This document shows positions 1 through 13,602 of a DNA stretch of 64,000 nucleotides, one piece after another (positions within the stretch are counted from its first letter, which is position 1; every line of letters begins with the position of its first letter). The notes below the pieces were generated by a model, which worked only from the letters and a program-made list of their open reading frames with translations, ran no database searches and was not told the DNA's origin. The translations under genes and the position numbers were made by a program. Origin of the DNA: Melieria omissa (taxonomy: Eukaryota > Arthropoda > Insecta > Diptera > Ulidiidae); contig OZ020268.1 of NCBI GenBank assembly GCA_963971225.1, positions 126,914,787 to 126,978,786 on the forward strand, in the 5' to 3' direction.

Positions 1-3000
1 AACGTACGCAAACGAACTTGTGGCATTCGATAAGATTAATTTCGAAAATTAGGTGCAAAGTCGCCTCTCCGCTGAAACAAGAAGAAGCAGCAGCGGCAAT
101 AAGAACCACATAAAATAAAGGAAATAAAATCAATTTTAATTATTTTCTTGCAGTGTGTTGAGCGGCAGAAAATCCCGCACGCAAGAGGTGTCGCCAATTT
201 GTCCGCTGGCACCAATTCCAATAAAAGATTCGCAGCGCTCCTGTTTTTACGATTAAATTGTTATTTAATGTTTCCTATCTTTGGGCTGTTTGACTGTTGG
301 CAAAGAATCTAATACGTCACACACGCAAATTGCCAGCCGGAGTACATACTTCATCAGCAATCAGCAACAGCAATCTGTTGGTTATTTTACAATCATGTTT
401 GTATGTATGTATATGTATGTGTTTGCTTTAATAATGCCGGTTGACATGTGGGTTAAATTCCGCTAACAACATTAGAGCAAATTTGTATCATTACCAACGA
501 TTTACGAGCACTTGGGCTCGACTGGGGTTGCTGCTGGATGGTGTTGGCGATGACACGGCGGTCCTCATATGTCTCCCCATTTGTCGAGGAACACGACACG
601 ACAGTGCGAGTTCAACGTGCACCAGCTGCCTCATTACTGTCAAAAATTCAGCTGAAAAGCTCTTCAACTCATTCAAGTTCAAGTTTATGAAATTTCAGCG
701 CAATTTCTGTGGTTAATTGGGAGTGGAAAAAATGGGAAGAGGTCATGGCCATGTCTGGAAGCAGCTCAACCGTTTTGAAATAACCGTAATTAGTTTGAAG
801 CTGATATGACGACAGTCGACAGGTCGTTTTCACACATTAAATGTTGCAACACAATGAAATGTTCACTTGGGAAGACATGTCATCGATTTCGACGAGACTT
901 TCTATCTGACATCCGCTCATCCCGACGAATGCGAGTTACTCCAATAACCGACAAATTATGCAAAGCGCCAAACGGAAGTTTTAATTTCATCTGTTTCCAC
1001 TCGGCAGCTCTGCTGTTGTTGCTGTACTTGACGTACGAACAAAGCGCACAGCACTTTCCCCATTGTCTGCCGCCGCCGAGTGAATAAATGAATGTGTGAA
1101 TGAATGAATTTTTACGGACTTCACCACAACCTTCATTCGTGTGTCGCTCTGTGTGCGCAACAACATCTCAAGTATGAAAGCATAAACAAAACACGCGTTG
1201 GCCGCGCTGCAGCTGCGGACCGCTGAAACGAGCATTTTCGCATTCAATTGTTTGTGGAGTACAATACGCCGGCTCAAGCAGGCGTGATGAGTGGTGCTGC
1301 GGTGGCTCCACAGTCGAGCGTGCAGTGCGCACTGGTTCTACTAAATCGGCGCATTGGCGCATTGGCGGTACGCGCAACTTTCATGGCAGCCCAATGTTTG
1401 TACCGAACGCGCAGCAAATGTTTCCATTCGACAAAATCACAATTCAGCCAATTAGCACAGTGAGAAAGTTTGAGTATTGTGGGAATGCATCCGATGACGT
1501 TAACTTAACTGTGGAGGAGAAAAATCCAAATACCAGGAGCGGCGGTGGCGGTCGCACCATTGACCACAACTAAACCCTTTGGCCTTGCTCAGCATTTCCA
1601 GAGGGTCGCCATAGCCTGAGCAAACCTCCTACGCAGTTCGAGCTCCCCGTTGCATTCCAGCACTAATTAAGAAAATATGTTGCCACAAAAACACAACATT
1701 GCGCAGTGGGCGCGCGCATGCGCAACAACACCAACAGCATGAATTTACAATTTACAAATAGTAACCAGCAGCAATTATTTCGAAAATGCGCGCAGTGCAC
1801 TTGAAGCAACTTGAATCGGCGCACTGAATACAAAGCAATTGTCTGTGCTGCAGTGCCGGTCAGTAATGCAGCAACGTCAGCAACAGCCAAAGCATTCCAT
1901 CTTGATGGACAGCAACACAGTGCAATGCGTGCAAGTACAGCTCGCCGGGCCGTGGGGCGGACGCATGTCATGCAACTCTTCAAGTTGTTCAACTTGAGCA
2001 TTGCCATCGCAAATCATAGCAACAAAAAGAAAATTAAAAGCCCGAGCGACTTGCGCCATTAAGTAATATGTATTGTTGTTGTTATTGTTGTTTCTTCGTT
2101 TAGCTCATTACAGTAGTTGTTGGTGATTAAGTGAAATTGGCCCGTAAGGTCAGTCGCTGCTCGGCTGCGGCTGAGAGCAGGAAGATATAATTGGCTCTAA
2201 CTGTATATTGAAATTGTTGGCCAGCGCTGCATTGGGGAGTTGCCGCAGAGTTATTGAAGCAAATTACAAAAACAACAACAACAACTATTTCCATTAAATT
2301 ACTGTTGATGTAACGTTTGACGCTAACGACAAGCCACGAAGCCCGACGACAACAACAACTTTCTGTTTGACTGTAGGAAGTCCTCATCGAAAACGTGATG
2401 GGACTGGAAATTTCAAATACATTTGCATTCTCAGAAAAAACTAATTAGAAACACTTGCAGTGTAGACGTTCTCATTAATTTTTAACGAGGTGGGAGTAAT
2501 TAAAACATTAAATGAATTGGAGTTAAATTGAACTTGAATGTTAAATGCTGAGAGCTTTTTGCTCGACACACATCACTTTGACTGGTTTTAGACCTTGAGC
2601 CAGGCCCGGCGTACAATTTATATGGAAATTCGTTATAAAGCCGCCAAAGACTGCAAGCAAAAGTTGCATCTCCAACTTTCGGAGATAATTAGCCAATTCG
2701 CATTCGCTTTCGAAAGCTCATATTTGCAATAAGGCGAGAAGAAAATTAACAATTTCCATGCAAAGTAAAGTTCATTGCACCATTCATGCACAGAGATTTC
2801 ACTTTGGCGAAAAGCGTGCCGAGAGGGCGTTGATGTTGATGCGCCTTTCGAACAACCGACCGACCAACCAATCCACCGACCGACCTGCAATATGTTTTGA
2901 ACGAAAAACAAACACTGGCGCAAGTGGTATGTTGATATAAGCCACCAAAGCAGCAACAAAATCAAGGCAACAATTTATTGCAGCTTAGCAAACCATTAAT

Positions 3001-6000
3001 CAAAAATCAAAAATCGGGGAGGTAGATGAGGCGACGGCAGCGGCGCTGCACGGCACGGCAAGTGCATTCGTGCTGAAAGCGTTCGAAGAAAGTCCAAAGC
3101 AACCAACCTGCAAGCAGAGGAGACGAAAAACTATACGTTGTGGCCGATAAAAGGTTAATGCTTCTGCAGGGAGAAGCATGAAAAAACTGCTTGCAAACTC
3201 CGCGCAATTAATGCGAGAAAATGAAAATCAAATTCAGTGGACACCACAACGTTTTTACTTCACTTAACTCTGGTTGTGGCAGAAATGGCCGGCTTTACGA
3301 CCAAAGCTGTCATCATGAGCAACACGACGAGAGCAAAAAACGATGGATTGCGTGCGTTGCAGTTGCTCGCTTCGATTTCGATATATCAACTGCACGCCGC
3401 TCGGTCAACTCGCTTGGCTCGTCCACGTACCCACCCACCCACACACAAGTTGCTCTTAAGTAACAGCTGTTCCTTCCTCCAAATAGTTGCTGAGAACTTC
3501 GAGCATGAATGAACCGCCGAGTGTAAACGGGTGACTCAAGCATTGTTGCTTATCGGACCAATACTTCCATCAGGCGCAGATGGTTCCGAACAGACTCGAT
3601 ACCAACTGGTGAGCTCAACCCAAATATAGCGTCAAAGCGTCATATCTGGACATAACTGCATTGCCACACACACACTAAGGCGGACTTCCGCGCCGACTTC
3701 CTCACTCAACACACACACTGCGGCAGCATCGAGCAAAAAGGCAGACACCCCACGCTCTGCCAGAACCTAACTTACCAACACTCGAATTGCAGTGAGGCAA
3801 AGCGGAAAACAAAAATAAAATAAACCTGATATAGCGGCAACCCATAAAAAGTGGCATTGCATTTTAATGCAATTCGTAAAAACGTCAGCAACAATTCAAA
3901 AAGCGCTGCCGCTCCAATAGAAATTTCAAATACATATTTATGAAAAATACAATGGAAATGAAACTTAAATAAAGCATGATGGAAAAAATTAAATTAAGCA
4001 GACCAGAGACATGTACAACGAGGGGAGAAGTAAGATGACCAGCGGAGATGACGACAGCCGAGCTTATTTTGAACTTAAAGAGAACACAACAACAAAGCCA
4101 ACACCAAGAGCAGCAACAATAGCAACAGTCAGTCCGGACGGAAATCATATTCCATGGCGGCAGCGCCGCCAGCATGATTTCAGTTTAACGTTGGCCGGCA
4201 GTGGGGTTGAATCGCTGCGACACACTATGACAAATGCATTTTCAATGCTATTTCTGTTGTTGTTGTTGTTGTGAGTGTTGCAAGAAAGCGGAATTAAATA
4301 TAGCCGCAGCTGCTTATCACAAAATGTGAGGAAGAGGAAATGTGAAATGAAGCGCTGCGCGTACACTGGTTTGTTTACGACTGCGGACGGGCAGACCGCC
4401 TCGCGTTTCTTCTCCCCACATACATACATATGTACTGCAGAAGAACAGCAACAACAGCACCAGCACAAACACTTAAATGCACTTCAAGTAACAGCGACAA
4501 CGGCAATAAGCAACAGCGCCGTCAGAGCTTTCCACCACAACAAGTTAAGCAGAGCCGAAACGAGCGTTTGGATGGGCCGTTTGCGCTCTAGCGGCCAAGT
4601 TAATGGCCAGAAGCCTAAATATGGCCAACCGTCAAACCCCCTCGACTCGTTTGTTTATGGCAGTCAAAGTTGGCTTTTAATTAACGCCGCATTACCTGCT
4701 CAAGCGTAGATTATGTAAAGCACTCAGCTGCCCGAAAATGAAATAATCTTGTCGCGGTTTCTATTGTCGGCCACGGGCATCGATTACCCTCCATACGGGC
4801 GCGCAAGTGAGCATAAACGCGTAGTGGAGCCAAATTTCCTAATTAATATTGCGTCGTATAGAAAAGATGGACTTTGCACGCCGCTTTAATGCAATCGAAG
4901 CAGAAGGCGGCTGTCGGCGTGAGTGCGGGCGCACTTAACGCGTCTGCCAGCAAAGTGATAATTCAACTGAGGAATCTGGCAGTCGCAGCTCGGAGCTTGA
5001 GCTGAACTTTTATTATGACTGGCGTGCGTGAAGCACCCGAGGCGCGGACGCTCACACTGCTGCGACGCGCTTATCAAGCTCGAATTGAAAACAATTTCAC
5101 GGCGTAGCAGCGATTTCGAAATTGCTGGCCTCAGCTGCGATTGCTTATTTATAGCTGAACAAAGAAAGAAAACGCTCAAGTGCTGGTTTTTCAATGAGCT
5201 AACAAATTGGACGAAATGCGCGACATACAGCACCGGTTAGTGGGACAATAAGGCAATTTGCCGAAAATAACTAGAACGGCATTGCGGAAAGTTTTGACCT
5301 TTTCGACACTGTGTACATTATAAATAAAATACTGCAATTGAATTTTTCCATTTCGACAACCAATAAAATGTCATCGCAATTGAATTTGCACAACGCCACA
5401 CAGAGAGTTCATTGTCCAATTGGAATTTGTTTACTCGCCATAAAAACTGACGCTTACAGTTTTCAATATTCGCAGAGGTTCGCTTCGAATTTGCTTCTAT
5501 TTCAACACGTTGTTCTTAAAAATACAGCCCCCGGCCCCTCCACCGTCACTTGGCATTCCAACACGTACGTCGCCCACAGCCGCAATTGGTCGGCGACCGC
5601 GGCATCAAATGCAAACCAAAGCAGTCGAGCCGAGCTTATTTGTCATTCCAGAGGTGCGCGTACTCTGCCAGGTTGGTTAAGCAGCGAAATGACACGAATG
5701 AATCTCATTCACTGTGACACGCGTTGAAAAGGTGCTGAGCCAACAGCACAGAGCAAGCCGGCACAAACAACTCAACGAGAAATATGGAAAACGCAAGTGC
5801 TCAGGCAAAAACAAAGGCGAAACTGGTCGGAAGTTTATGCTAATTGCTAATCGTGTGCTCCGGTTACACGTGTGACGAGCGGCCGCTCGATTCAGTTCGC
5901 AGACAGTGCGCAAAACGCAAAGTCCAAGTGGAAGTAGAATGAATGTTGTTGTTGTTGTTGCTGAAAATTGTGTCGCATGAAAATTAGCCGTTGAGTCAAT

Positions 6001-6161
6001 TGTTGGACAATTGTTATTAATTTTACATTTTTTATTTTTACTTTTATGACAAGTAAAATCGTTCGCACATTCCAAAGTAAAAAATTTTGCACACAACTAC
6101 AAACAAAACAAATACACGTACGTACATACGCGCAACACACACACATTATTCGCAAGGGTCT
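1..6161. other. gene-free stretch, left edge
   Basis: No coding region is supported here. Open frames are short (under 150 codons), have no recognisable motif and occur on both strands equally. The DNA is rich in CAA/GTT-type trinucleotide runs, for example near 4256-4271 and 5945-5960, which is typical of fly intron or intergenic DNA. No transposon ends were recognised. It could be intron or regulatory DNA of a gene lying outside the window. Confidence 0.6.
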
Positions 6162-6726
6162 TCAGAAGTACATGTCATCGGGGTCGATCTCCATTATCTG
6201 CGGTCTGCGGCGAATAGTCCGATGCGGCACCAGGTCCCGCTTGCGCAAGCTGCGGTTTATGTTCCGCGTGGCGCGCATGGAGCGCCGTTCGATATCGAAC
6301 GGTATTTGGTGGTGCGGGAATATATCGAAATGGTCATTGAAGTGGCTGTGCCGGCGGACGAACTTGAGGAACTCCTGCGAAGAGGCGGAACAAAAACTAT
6401 TATCGACCACGGCGGCACAATGTCGAACTCAATCAATATCTAATCAAGTCGCTTATCGGTTGTCGTATCGACGACAGCATCACTCCGCGTACTTTTTGAG
6501 AATAGCACAACCGCTCGCAGGGCATCAGACGCTTCCACGCCGCGGCGCCCTCGCTCATTAGCCGGTCGAGCCCGTATGTAGGATATTTGGCCCGGAAGCA
6601 GCTCAGGTAGTTCAGGTAGGGATGGCGCGTCAGCTGGCGCTGCTGGTCGCGCAGGGCACGTGTGAAGCGCGGCACAACGGTGCGCCCGAATCTCAGTGGC
6701 AATCCGTCGCCGTTTTTCTTAGTCAT
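6162..6726 (-). CDS. MST-HMG-box protein (sperm-chromatin type), two exons
   Basis: The two exons are 6726-6493 and 6374-6162, joined across a 118-bp intron (6375-6492, donor GTACGC, acceptor TTCGCAG) with phase 0 on both sides. The product is 148 residues. Residues about 35-85 resemble the MST-HMG box of fly male-specific transcripts: an aromatic HPYLNYLSCFRAKYP segment, then GLDRLMSEGAAAWKRL, the spacing of HMG helices 1 and 2. The C-terminal half is rich in Arg and His, with an RRRP cluster, and ends in an acidic-aromatic tail. In Drosophila, proteins of this family (protamines, Tpl94D, Prtl99C) package sperm chromatin; that role is inferred here from the domain alone. The start is the only ATG before the box in this frame, after a CAA-repeat-rich leader. 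The gene stands alone with no coding neighbour for 14 kb on the right. It could instead be a non-nuclear MST-HMG relative. Confidence 0.75.
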
Positions 6727-9700
6727 TTTTGATGCTGTTGCTGTGGTGGTTGTTGTTGTTAGTGGAGGTGGTGGTGCTACTGCTGCTGTTGCTGTCTACT
6801 GCCAACAATTGAGCACAATCGAAATAACTGACAAATTTAGCGAACTTTTTAAACGTTCATATAAAATGAGGAAAATTATTTTTAGCACATTTCTCATGAC
6901 TGTCTGCGATCCGGTTGACATTGCCTGCCTGTTGCTATTGTTTTTGTTGTTGTTGCTGCCGCTTTGGCTAAACATTTTGCCAATTCTTTTTCGTTGTTGT
7001 CTTCCGTTTCAGCGCTTCGGTTGGTCCGTTTTTTTATTTTATTTAAGAGCAAATGTGTCAAATCACGTTTTTCTTTTTCGACAGCGCCAACCAACACAAA
7101 TCAAATTTCTTCTGAACGAGAATGATTTTTCGGCATGACCCCTCCGCCCACGGTCTCCTTCGCCTCACGTTCGCATGAAACAATCACCTTTCGGTTGTTG
7201 CTGTTGCCGCTGTGTAGGTGCCATGTTGACGACCATCGCGAGGGCAATGATTCAAAATGTTGCACAGCGATGATGTCGTTCCTTTAAAATAGCAAACTAT
7301 GCGTACCGCGTTTGTGCCCATAGCCGCATTCCACACACGCGCGGCCATCGTGCCGGCGAGTGGCAGGGCGGACGCTGTCTTCGGGCCCCGGTGTAAGAAC
7401 GCTGCCGCGCCGGCCACTTTGAAGTGTAAACAAACCGCCTCTGCGACGCAAGTGTGTGAAAATTGTGCGAGTGCTCGCTGTCGGCGTTTGTAAACATTCG
7501 AGCGCAACTCGAAATTTTGCGGGTTGGCTTTCGGACGTCTTTCGAAAACGGCGCTAATTGTTTTGACGGAAGCGCGCCCTCGCACATCTCACGGTAAATG
7601 CTGAGTTGATTTAAATAGCGTGCAAGCAAACGAAAATAGCAGCACAGTGCTCCGAGATAAGAACTAAAAATAGTCGTCGTTGTGTTGTTGCACTTGCTGC
7701 TGCAGTCATTGCGACTTGTGTGTGCGATGCTTTTTATCAAATTTTAATTTCCTGTTGCTATTTTCGCCGGCGATAAGAGCGAAGAGAAGCGCAGAAATCG
7801 CATATTATCCGCTGAGATATAAAATGTTAGAGTTGGGCAATTTCATAGACGGCAGCTTGCGGAATGTAGCGGTTAGTGCTGACTGCATGCGAAATGAGCA
7901 AAATTGAATTGAAGTTTGTGCTGGCTTTGCGTCAACTCGTTTGCTGACGGACTTGTTAACTTGTTCGGTTGGTTGTTTTGGCAATTGGATTGTTTGTTGC
8001 GAATTTGGAGCGTTGAAATGAACAGTTGACGCAATCGACGAAACGTATTAAAACCGCAAATCAAAGTGAGATAACTGACTAAGCATTAACTTTTCGAAAT
8101 GCCAAAAACAAAGCAACAGTGGCCGCTGAAAATGGTCACAAAAGAGAAGCAAAGCAGAGATGGCTAATGTGAAGTGTGGGATGAATGTAGGGGAGCTTCG
8201 AGTCTGATATGGCGATTTTGATTCATACAAATGCCTTGGTCCGGGCCTACTAAGGACCGAAGAGAGGGGAATGTTGATTTCAAGTCAAAACCCATTTACG
8301 TTTGAGGCCCACGAAAGTGACCTTTAGTTAGGAGCCAAACTCCAGAACGGCATTTCGACTTTGCGCCGTCAACTGCTTTGCCTAAGTGTGTGATTGTCTG
8401 TCTGGGCTTTGTTCTCGAAAGACATTTTAGACCAGCTACACTTCCAGCGAAACTTCAACAAAACGAAGACAACAGCAAAACACAAAAATCACGTTAACGC
8501 GCACTTCAGTTCAGTCTTACCCCCACACCGACTCTGCGTTCGTCTGCCAGTTTGCCTCTTACACATTTTCGCTCCGTTTTATGGCCGCTTATAATTAAAA
8601 ACTTAGTCTATGCCTTGTCTTCTGTAGCCTTTGAACACACACTGTGCGCTGTGTGTGCAGTTGAAAACTTTTATTAACATTTTTCTGTGTCGCTATTTTT
8701 GTTATATAGTCACCTTTTACGATTATGCCACAGTCGCATTTCATGCAACGCACACACGCGCACACCTTTGGACGCTCTGTGTGTTCAGTGTTAAATTGCG
8801 AGCAATTAAGTTGAAAGCAATTAAAGTGGAGCCAAGCAAGACTGCAAGAGTTAAGTGTCACAATGCGGCGGACAGACGGTTGCACGTCGCATGGCCGCAA
8901 TTTGATGTTGCTGCAGCAATGTTGCTCCACCACCAAAGAGATCAAAACCGGACACAGCGATCCCCGGAACTGCCCATGGGAACAAAAATGAGGAAAGTCA
9001 GATATACATTGTGGATCAGAGTCCTGTTTAAAGTTTTCCAACATACGAGTTGACCGAAATTGAAATTGCCAACAGGTGCGGCACGTGCGCGCTGCCAATT
9101 TGCCAGCTCGCTCCACACTCACTGAAAACTCCATGTTCACTTTCCTTTTCTCGGCATCGCAAATATTTCGGAATTTTTATTCTTGTATGTTCTAATAAAT
9201 GCAAAGCACTCGGCAACCGGCCAAGCATAAAACAAGTTAATAAAGCAAAAGCGATAAATTCAAAGGTGTAGTGGATGCTGAACAAGCCACGGCTGAGAGC
9301 AATAAAAAATTTATTTACAAATATTCCCGCCGCTGCCGTTCGACGTCGACTCATGCAGCTTGTAAACTTTTCATTCATCTCATAATAGCATAATTTGCAT
9401 TTCCAATGAGCGACGCCATCGCTCAATCGGCAACCGAGCCGTCCATCCGCCTGTTGTGGATGCCGCCAGCAGCGGGAAAACGAAATTTAGTTGAGCAGAA
9501 AACGGCCAAACAGCCAAAAATGGGACAAGATATCGTCACACTCACAATCATTTCGGTTGACACACAATTTTATGGGAACCTATGAACGTTTACAAGCGAA
9601 ATGCATTGCCAGCCGGCCGCTGAACTTTAGCACAGCCTTCTCCGCGGCCGACGCCTCAACATTCCACTTCATTCCCCGCTCGCGTCAATGATAAATGATT

Positions 9701-12700
9701 CATAATTTTCCGGCAGCTTAAATTGTTGGCTTTCGCTTGAAAGGCGTTAAATGCCGCGCCGACAGCCCTTCGTCCCCGAAGACGTCGTCAAGATGTGAGA
9801 AAAACTCGTGTATTCAAAATGCAAATGCGGAAAGCAGCAAAAATTCAACAGCCGCCACACCAGCAGTCGAACAAACAAAAACCCGCAATTGTGCTCCAAC
9901 ACGTTTTCGGGCATTCCGCGGCCGTCGTTCAACTTGAACGAAAGCGAAAAATTAGCAGTGGAATTTTTCAGCAGTAGCAATTTCGACCTACCGCCCTTCT
10001 TTCCCCTCCTCCTTCTTTCCCACCAGCTCGCTGCCGGTCGAGATGCTGAATTCAGCTTGACAGGCTTCAAGGCGAAAACAGCAACAGCTACAGCTACAGC
10101 AACTACAACAACCAATCAACTTCAAGTTTTAACGCCTTTGGCTTTGTAGCAGCAGCAACAACACAACACAACACCCCTCCATACAACAATGCCAACAAAC
10201 ATGCGCACATATGTGTTGTTGTTTGCGCGCAGCTGGTACATAGACAGAGCCGCGTACGAACGGGTACTAGCAGCTGCAGAATCGAGCAGCCGCAACAACA
10301 ATGCCGAGCATAACAGCGCAGAAACAAACAACATTCTACACGCCGTCCCAGTGTTGAAAAGCGGGCCGCGCGGTACCGCTACCACATTCGCGTCGGCACA
10401 GCTGGATTTCTAGGTGCGTGTGCACTGGTGTGAGTGCGGGTGTTTACATTCGACGCTGAGTGCGCGGCTTGCGAATCCGCTCGCAGAATTTTAAGTGCTC
10501 GTTATGTACATACATACATACATCCATACAAATGTATCTATTGTAGTTTAGCGATCTTGTTGGCAGTGCCGTTGTTTGGTGGCGGCGTTTGTTGTTGCTG
10601 CCTTCTCATTTGTTGTTTGCGTTAGAAGTGTTGCGTGAATCGTGTTTTTCGCTACGTGTGCACACTGCCTCCCAATGACGCAATGCTTTGGGCTTTGTTT
10701 CATTTTTGGGTTGATTTGTTTGTTTACTCGCAACATTTTTACAAGTCAAAATCCCCAGAATCGGGCAAAAGCTGCAGCGGCTGTTTGCTGTTAATGGTTC
10801 AATTTAAATTTTTATACCTTCTGTTGTGCACAAATTGATTTCATTTTCTACAAATTGAACAGCTCATTTCACTTGTTTAATTGCTTCGCATACCTTACCT
10901 ATGTACACGAATTCGCCGTAGAGGCGCTTTGTTTTTGTACTTGTAATGCATTGCAGAACTAGCTATGCAACCGATATTTCCGCCATCAGCAACAATTGTG
11001 GCCGAGCCCAAGTGCCGCTGCGTCGTGGCCACTTGTTCGTTGGACAGGTTCCGCACTGGAGACAGCTTCCTCAACCACACATCCGTATTGTCGGGTTTTC
11101 CACACTTAAGTTGCGACTGACAACTTCCAAATGACACAGCAACTTTTTTGGCAGTCAAGAGCCGCCAAGAGCTAACAACTGCACTCCGCTGGCTGCGTGC
11201 ACTTGTAGTCAGGGGACATGGGACGAAAATTTGCGTGGCAGACGAAAAGTGAAAGTATCTGCAAAGCGCGTGCCGGAGACCAAGAGAAGCGACGAACCAA
11301 GCCAAACAGTCGGACGGACAAAAATATAGCAGCAACAGACACGCTGCAATATGTGGACACTGCACCGTTTTCCGATTTTCACTTTTAGCCATATTTTGTT
11401 TGCACTTAGACCATCGTCGCCTTATGAAGACGCTGCGAGTTGCCAGAGTCAAATACAACAAAAGCCGAAAGCGAGGGAAAACAAGAAAAACATGTGCGAA
11501 CTCCAGGCGCTGGCGGCCAATTGTTGATGGAGAGGCCGCGGCAGCCATACAGAGCGGAAATTGTTGTCTTTTATTTTTGTTGTCTGTCCTTGCAACAAAG
11601 TGGCACAATGCAGCAAACTCCTACAACAATCGATTCGTCGATTGCGCTTTCGGACGAACGCGGAAAATGCCAATAAGATCGCAAATGAAGGGGGTATCTC
11701 AACAAAAATTAAAACTCAAAACAACAACGACCAGAAAGTGAAGTGCGTACGCACACTCACTTCACTGAAGCTCCCCCCAAGCGGCCGCCCGCAGCAGCGA
11801 GAATCGAGAATGAAGCGGAATGGAGCGGAACGGGTTTCGGTCTTAGCGTTGCTGCGGCTTTGAGTGCAGCACTCGGTCGGTACGCGTGTTCTTGAAAGAG
11901 TTCATCGACTCAGCGGCGCACTGGTTTCTTCCACTTACGCGACGCAGCTACCAGCAACAGTCGAAAATTGCCGTCACGTCTTTTTGCTGTTGAAAATTTA
12001 TTTTGCGAGTACCCGCTGCCTCTCGCCACTGACAGCACTGTCGTCACTGCGATCTGAATTGCTGACGTTTTGTTTTTTTTTTGTGTTGTTGCTGTTGCTT
12101 TTATCACTTTGGCAATGATTTTTTTAACAAATTGCTTTTGTTGCGCTTTTGCGTTTCGGCTTGCGCGATTTTTCTCGCTCCTCACTTCCGTTTCGAAAAA
12201 GGGTACCCAAATATATAGATTCTTAGGTCTCGTTCCGTCTACTTTAGTAATTTACACCACGTCCAATGTGTGTCGTAATCAAGGGATCGAAGAATCGAAA
12301 ACTGTCAGACAAACTCAATTCTACGAACAACATAAACAATTGCACCAATTGAGGATGTGGGCTCAGTTCCATCTACATCTGTGAATTCTCCAGCTTTGCA
12401 TTCTATATTTACGATTAATTCTCGCCACAGCAATTCCCGCGAATCGGCAGCGCGCTATCATGTCGCGCGGCGCAACTCATCCGCTTATCAACTGCTGCAC
12501 TTTTGCCCTTTGCAACACACAAGCAACAACCCACAAGCAACGCATTCATCGCATCGTTCCGTGGCCGACAAGTTTCACATTGCTGGGGGACGCGAGCACG
12601 GCGCGGTCATTGCCTGCGGTTAACCTAATGAAGCGGCCAAAGCAAATCAATGAAAAAACAATGAAAATAAAATTCGTAGCGAAGCGACGCCTGGGCATGG

Positions 12701-12978
12701 AGAGGAGAGGCAAATGAGAAATGCAAACGCTGATCGTAAACAGTGCCAAGTTTCGTGGTAATGTGGAAAGTGTCGTAATCGCGTTGTTGTTGTTTTGCAC
12801 ATTGCTGTGTTGACACTTTCGTTTAAATCAAATTCGAGGGGGACGCAACTGCGGCCGAATAACAACATACAAAAGGTCTTGTTTGATTAATTTCGAGATC
12901 TCCATTGTTGTTTCTTATTTGTCTGCGTGGACTCAGTCCATCGAAGTGGTTATAACGAATTAATCAAATTGCGTTGTA
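6727..12978. other. gene-free stretch
   Basis: No supported gene. GTT/CAA trinucleotide runs are frequent, and a CAGCTA-like run lies near 10080-10105. GC-rich patches occur near 10190-10420 and 11740-11960. The second contains a perfect 12-bp palindrome GTGCGTACGCAC at 11742-11753. A sequence CTAG followed by GTGCGT near 10411 looks like a splice donor and could end an untranslated exon, but nothing proves it. The ACAT repeats near 10506-10525 are of the same kind as the retrotransposon target further right. Confidence 0.5.
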
Positions 12979-13602
12979 CAGTGGACGTCCAATAAAACGA
13001 ATCTTAAGTTGTACCCTCAATTTGTTAAATCGATCGAAAATCTTATTGGTTATATACCATTCTTCTTAAAGAAATACGTTTCACAAGTTCAGTTCTGAAA
13101 TAAATATCTTGTTTTATTCCAGCATGTTCAAAATACAAATATGGCTATGATCCACTGAAAAAGTCATCGATGCGCGATTGCCTCTTTACGGCAACTAAAC
13201 TTTTCTGTATGGCAATTTCTCTTGGTTGATTATTGAAATTTTAATTAAAAAAAAAAAAAAAAAACTCCTCTGAAAATGATCAGCAATGCATACAAACAGA
13301 AATTGAAAATTTTGGTAACTTGACGTAAATTTTAAAGTTTTAACGTAACAAAAACAAAAACAATTGAGATACAGTTCGCTTGACGAAACCATACATTCAT
13401 TGTTATTGTAAAGAATGCGAATGCTCAAATAAAAACAAAGCGAAGGTTTTTTACGAGGGTAAAAAACTACAAAAATATTCGTTATATCGTAAAGCATATT
13501 TCACTTTCGTTCATAATATAGAACCATCAATGGAAAAAATTTGACCAAACTTTCAATCGAAAAATCGTTAAATGGAAAGTTCCTTTTACTGGACGTCCAC
13601 GG
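12979..13602. mobile_element. Tc1/mariner-like MITE with TA flanks
   Basis: The left end reads TA then CAGTGGACGTCCAATAAAA. The right end, read on the other strand, is TA then CCGTGGACGTCCAGTAAAA. These form imperfect terminal inverted repeats of about 20 bp around the shared core GTGGACGTCCA. Both sides are flanked by TA, the target duplication of the Tc1/mariner superfamily, and a CAGTG-type start suits pogo or Tc1 relatives. The interior (about 580 bp) is AT-rich, has a run of 18 A near 13247-13264 and encodes no transposase, so it would be non-autonomous. The subterminal bases of the two ends show weaker inverted similarity. A caveat is that the core contains the palindrome GGACGTCC, which helps any two copies pair. 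Confidence 0.5.
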
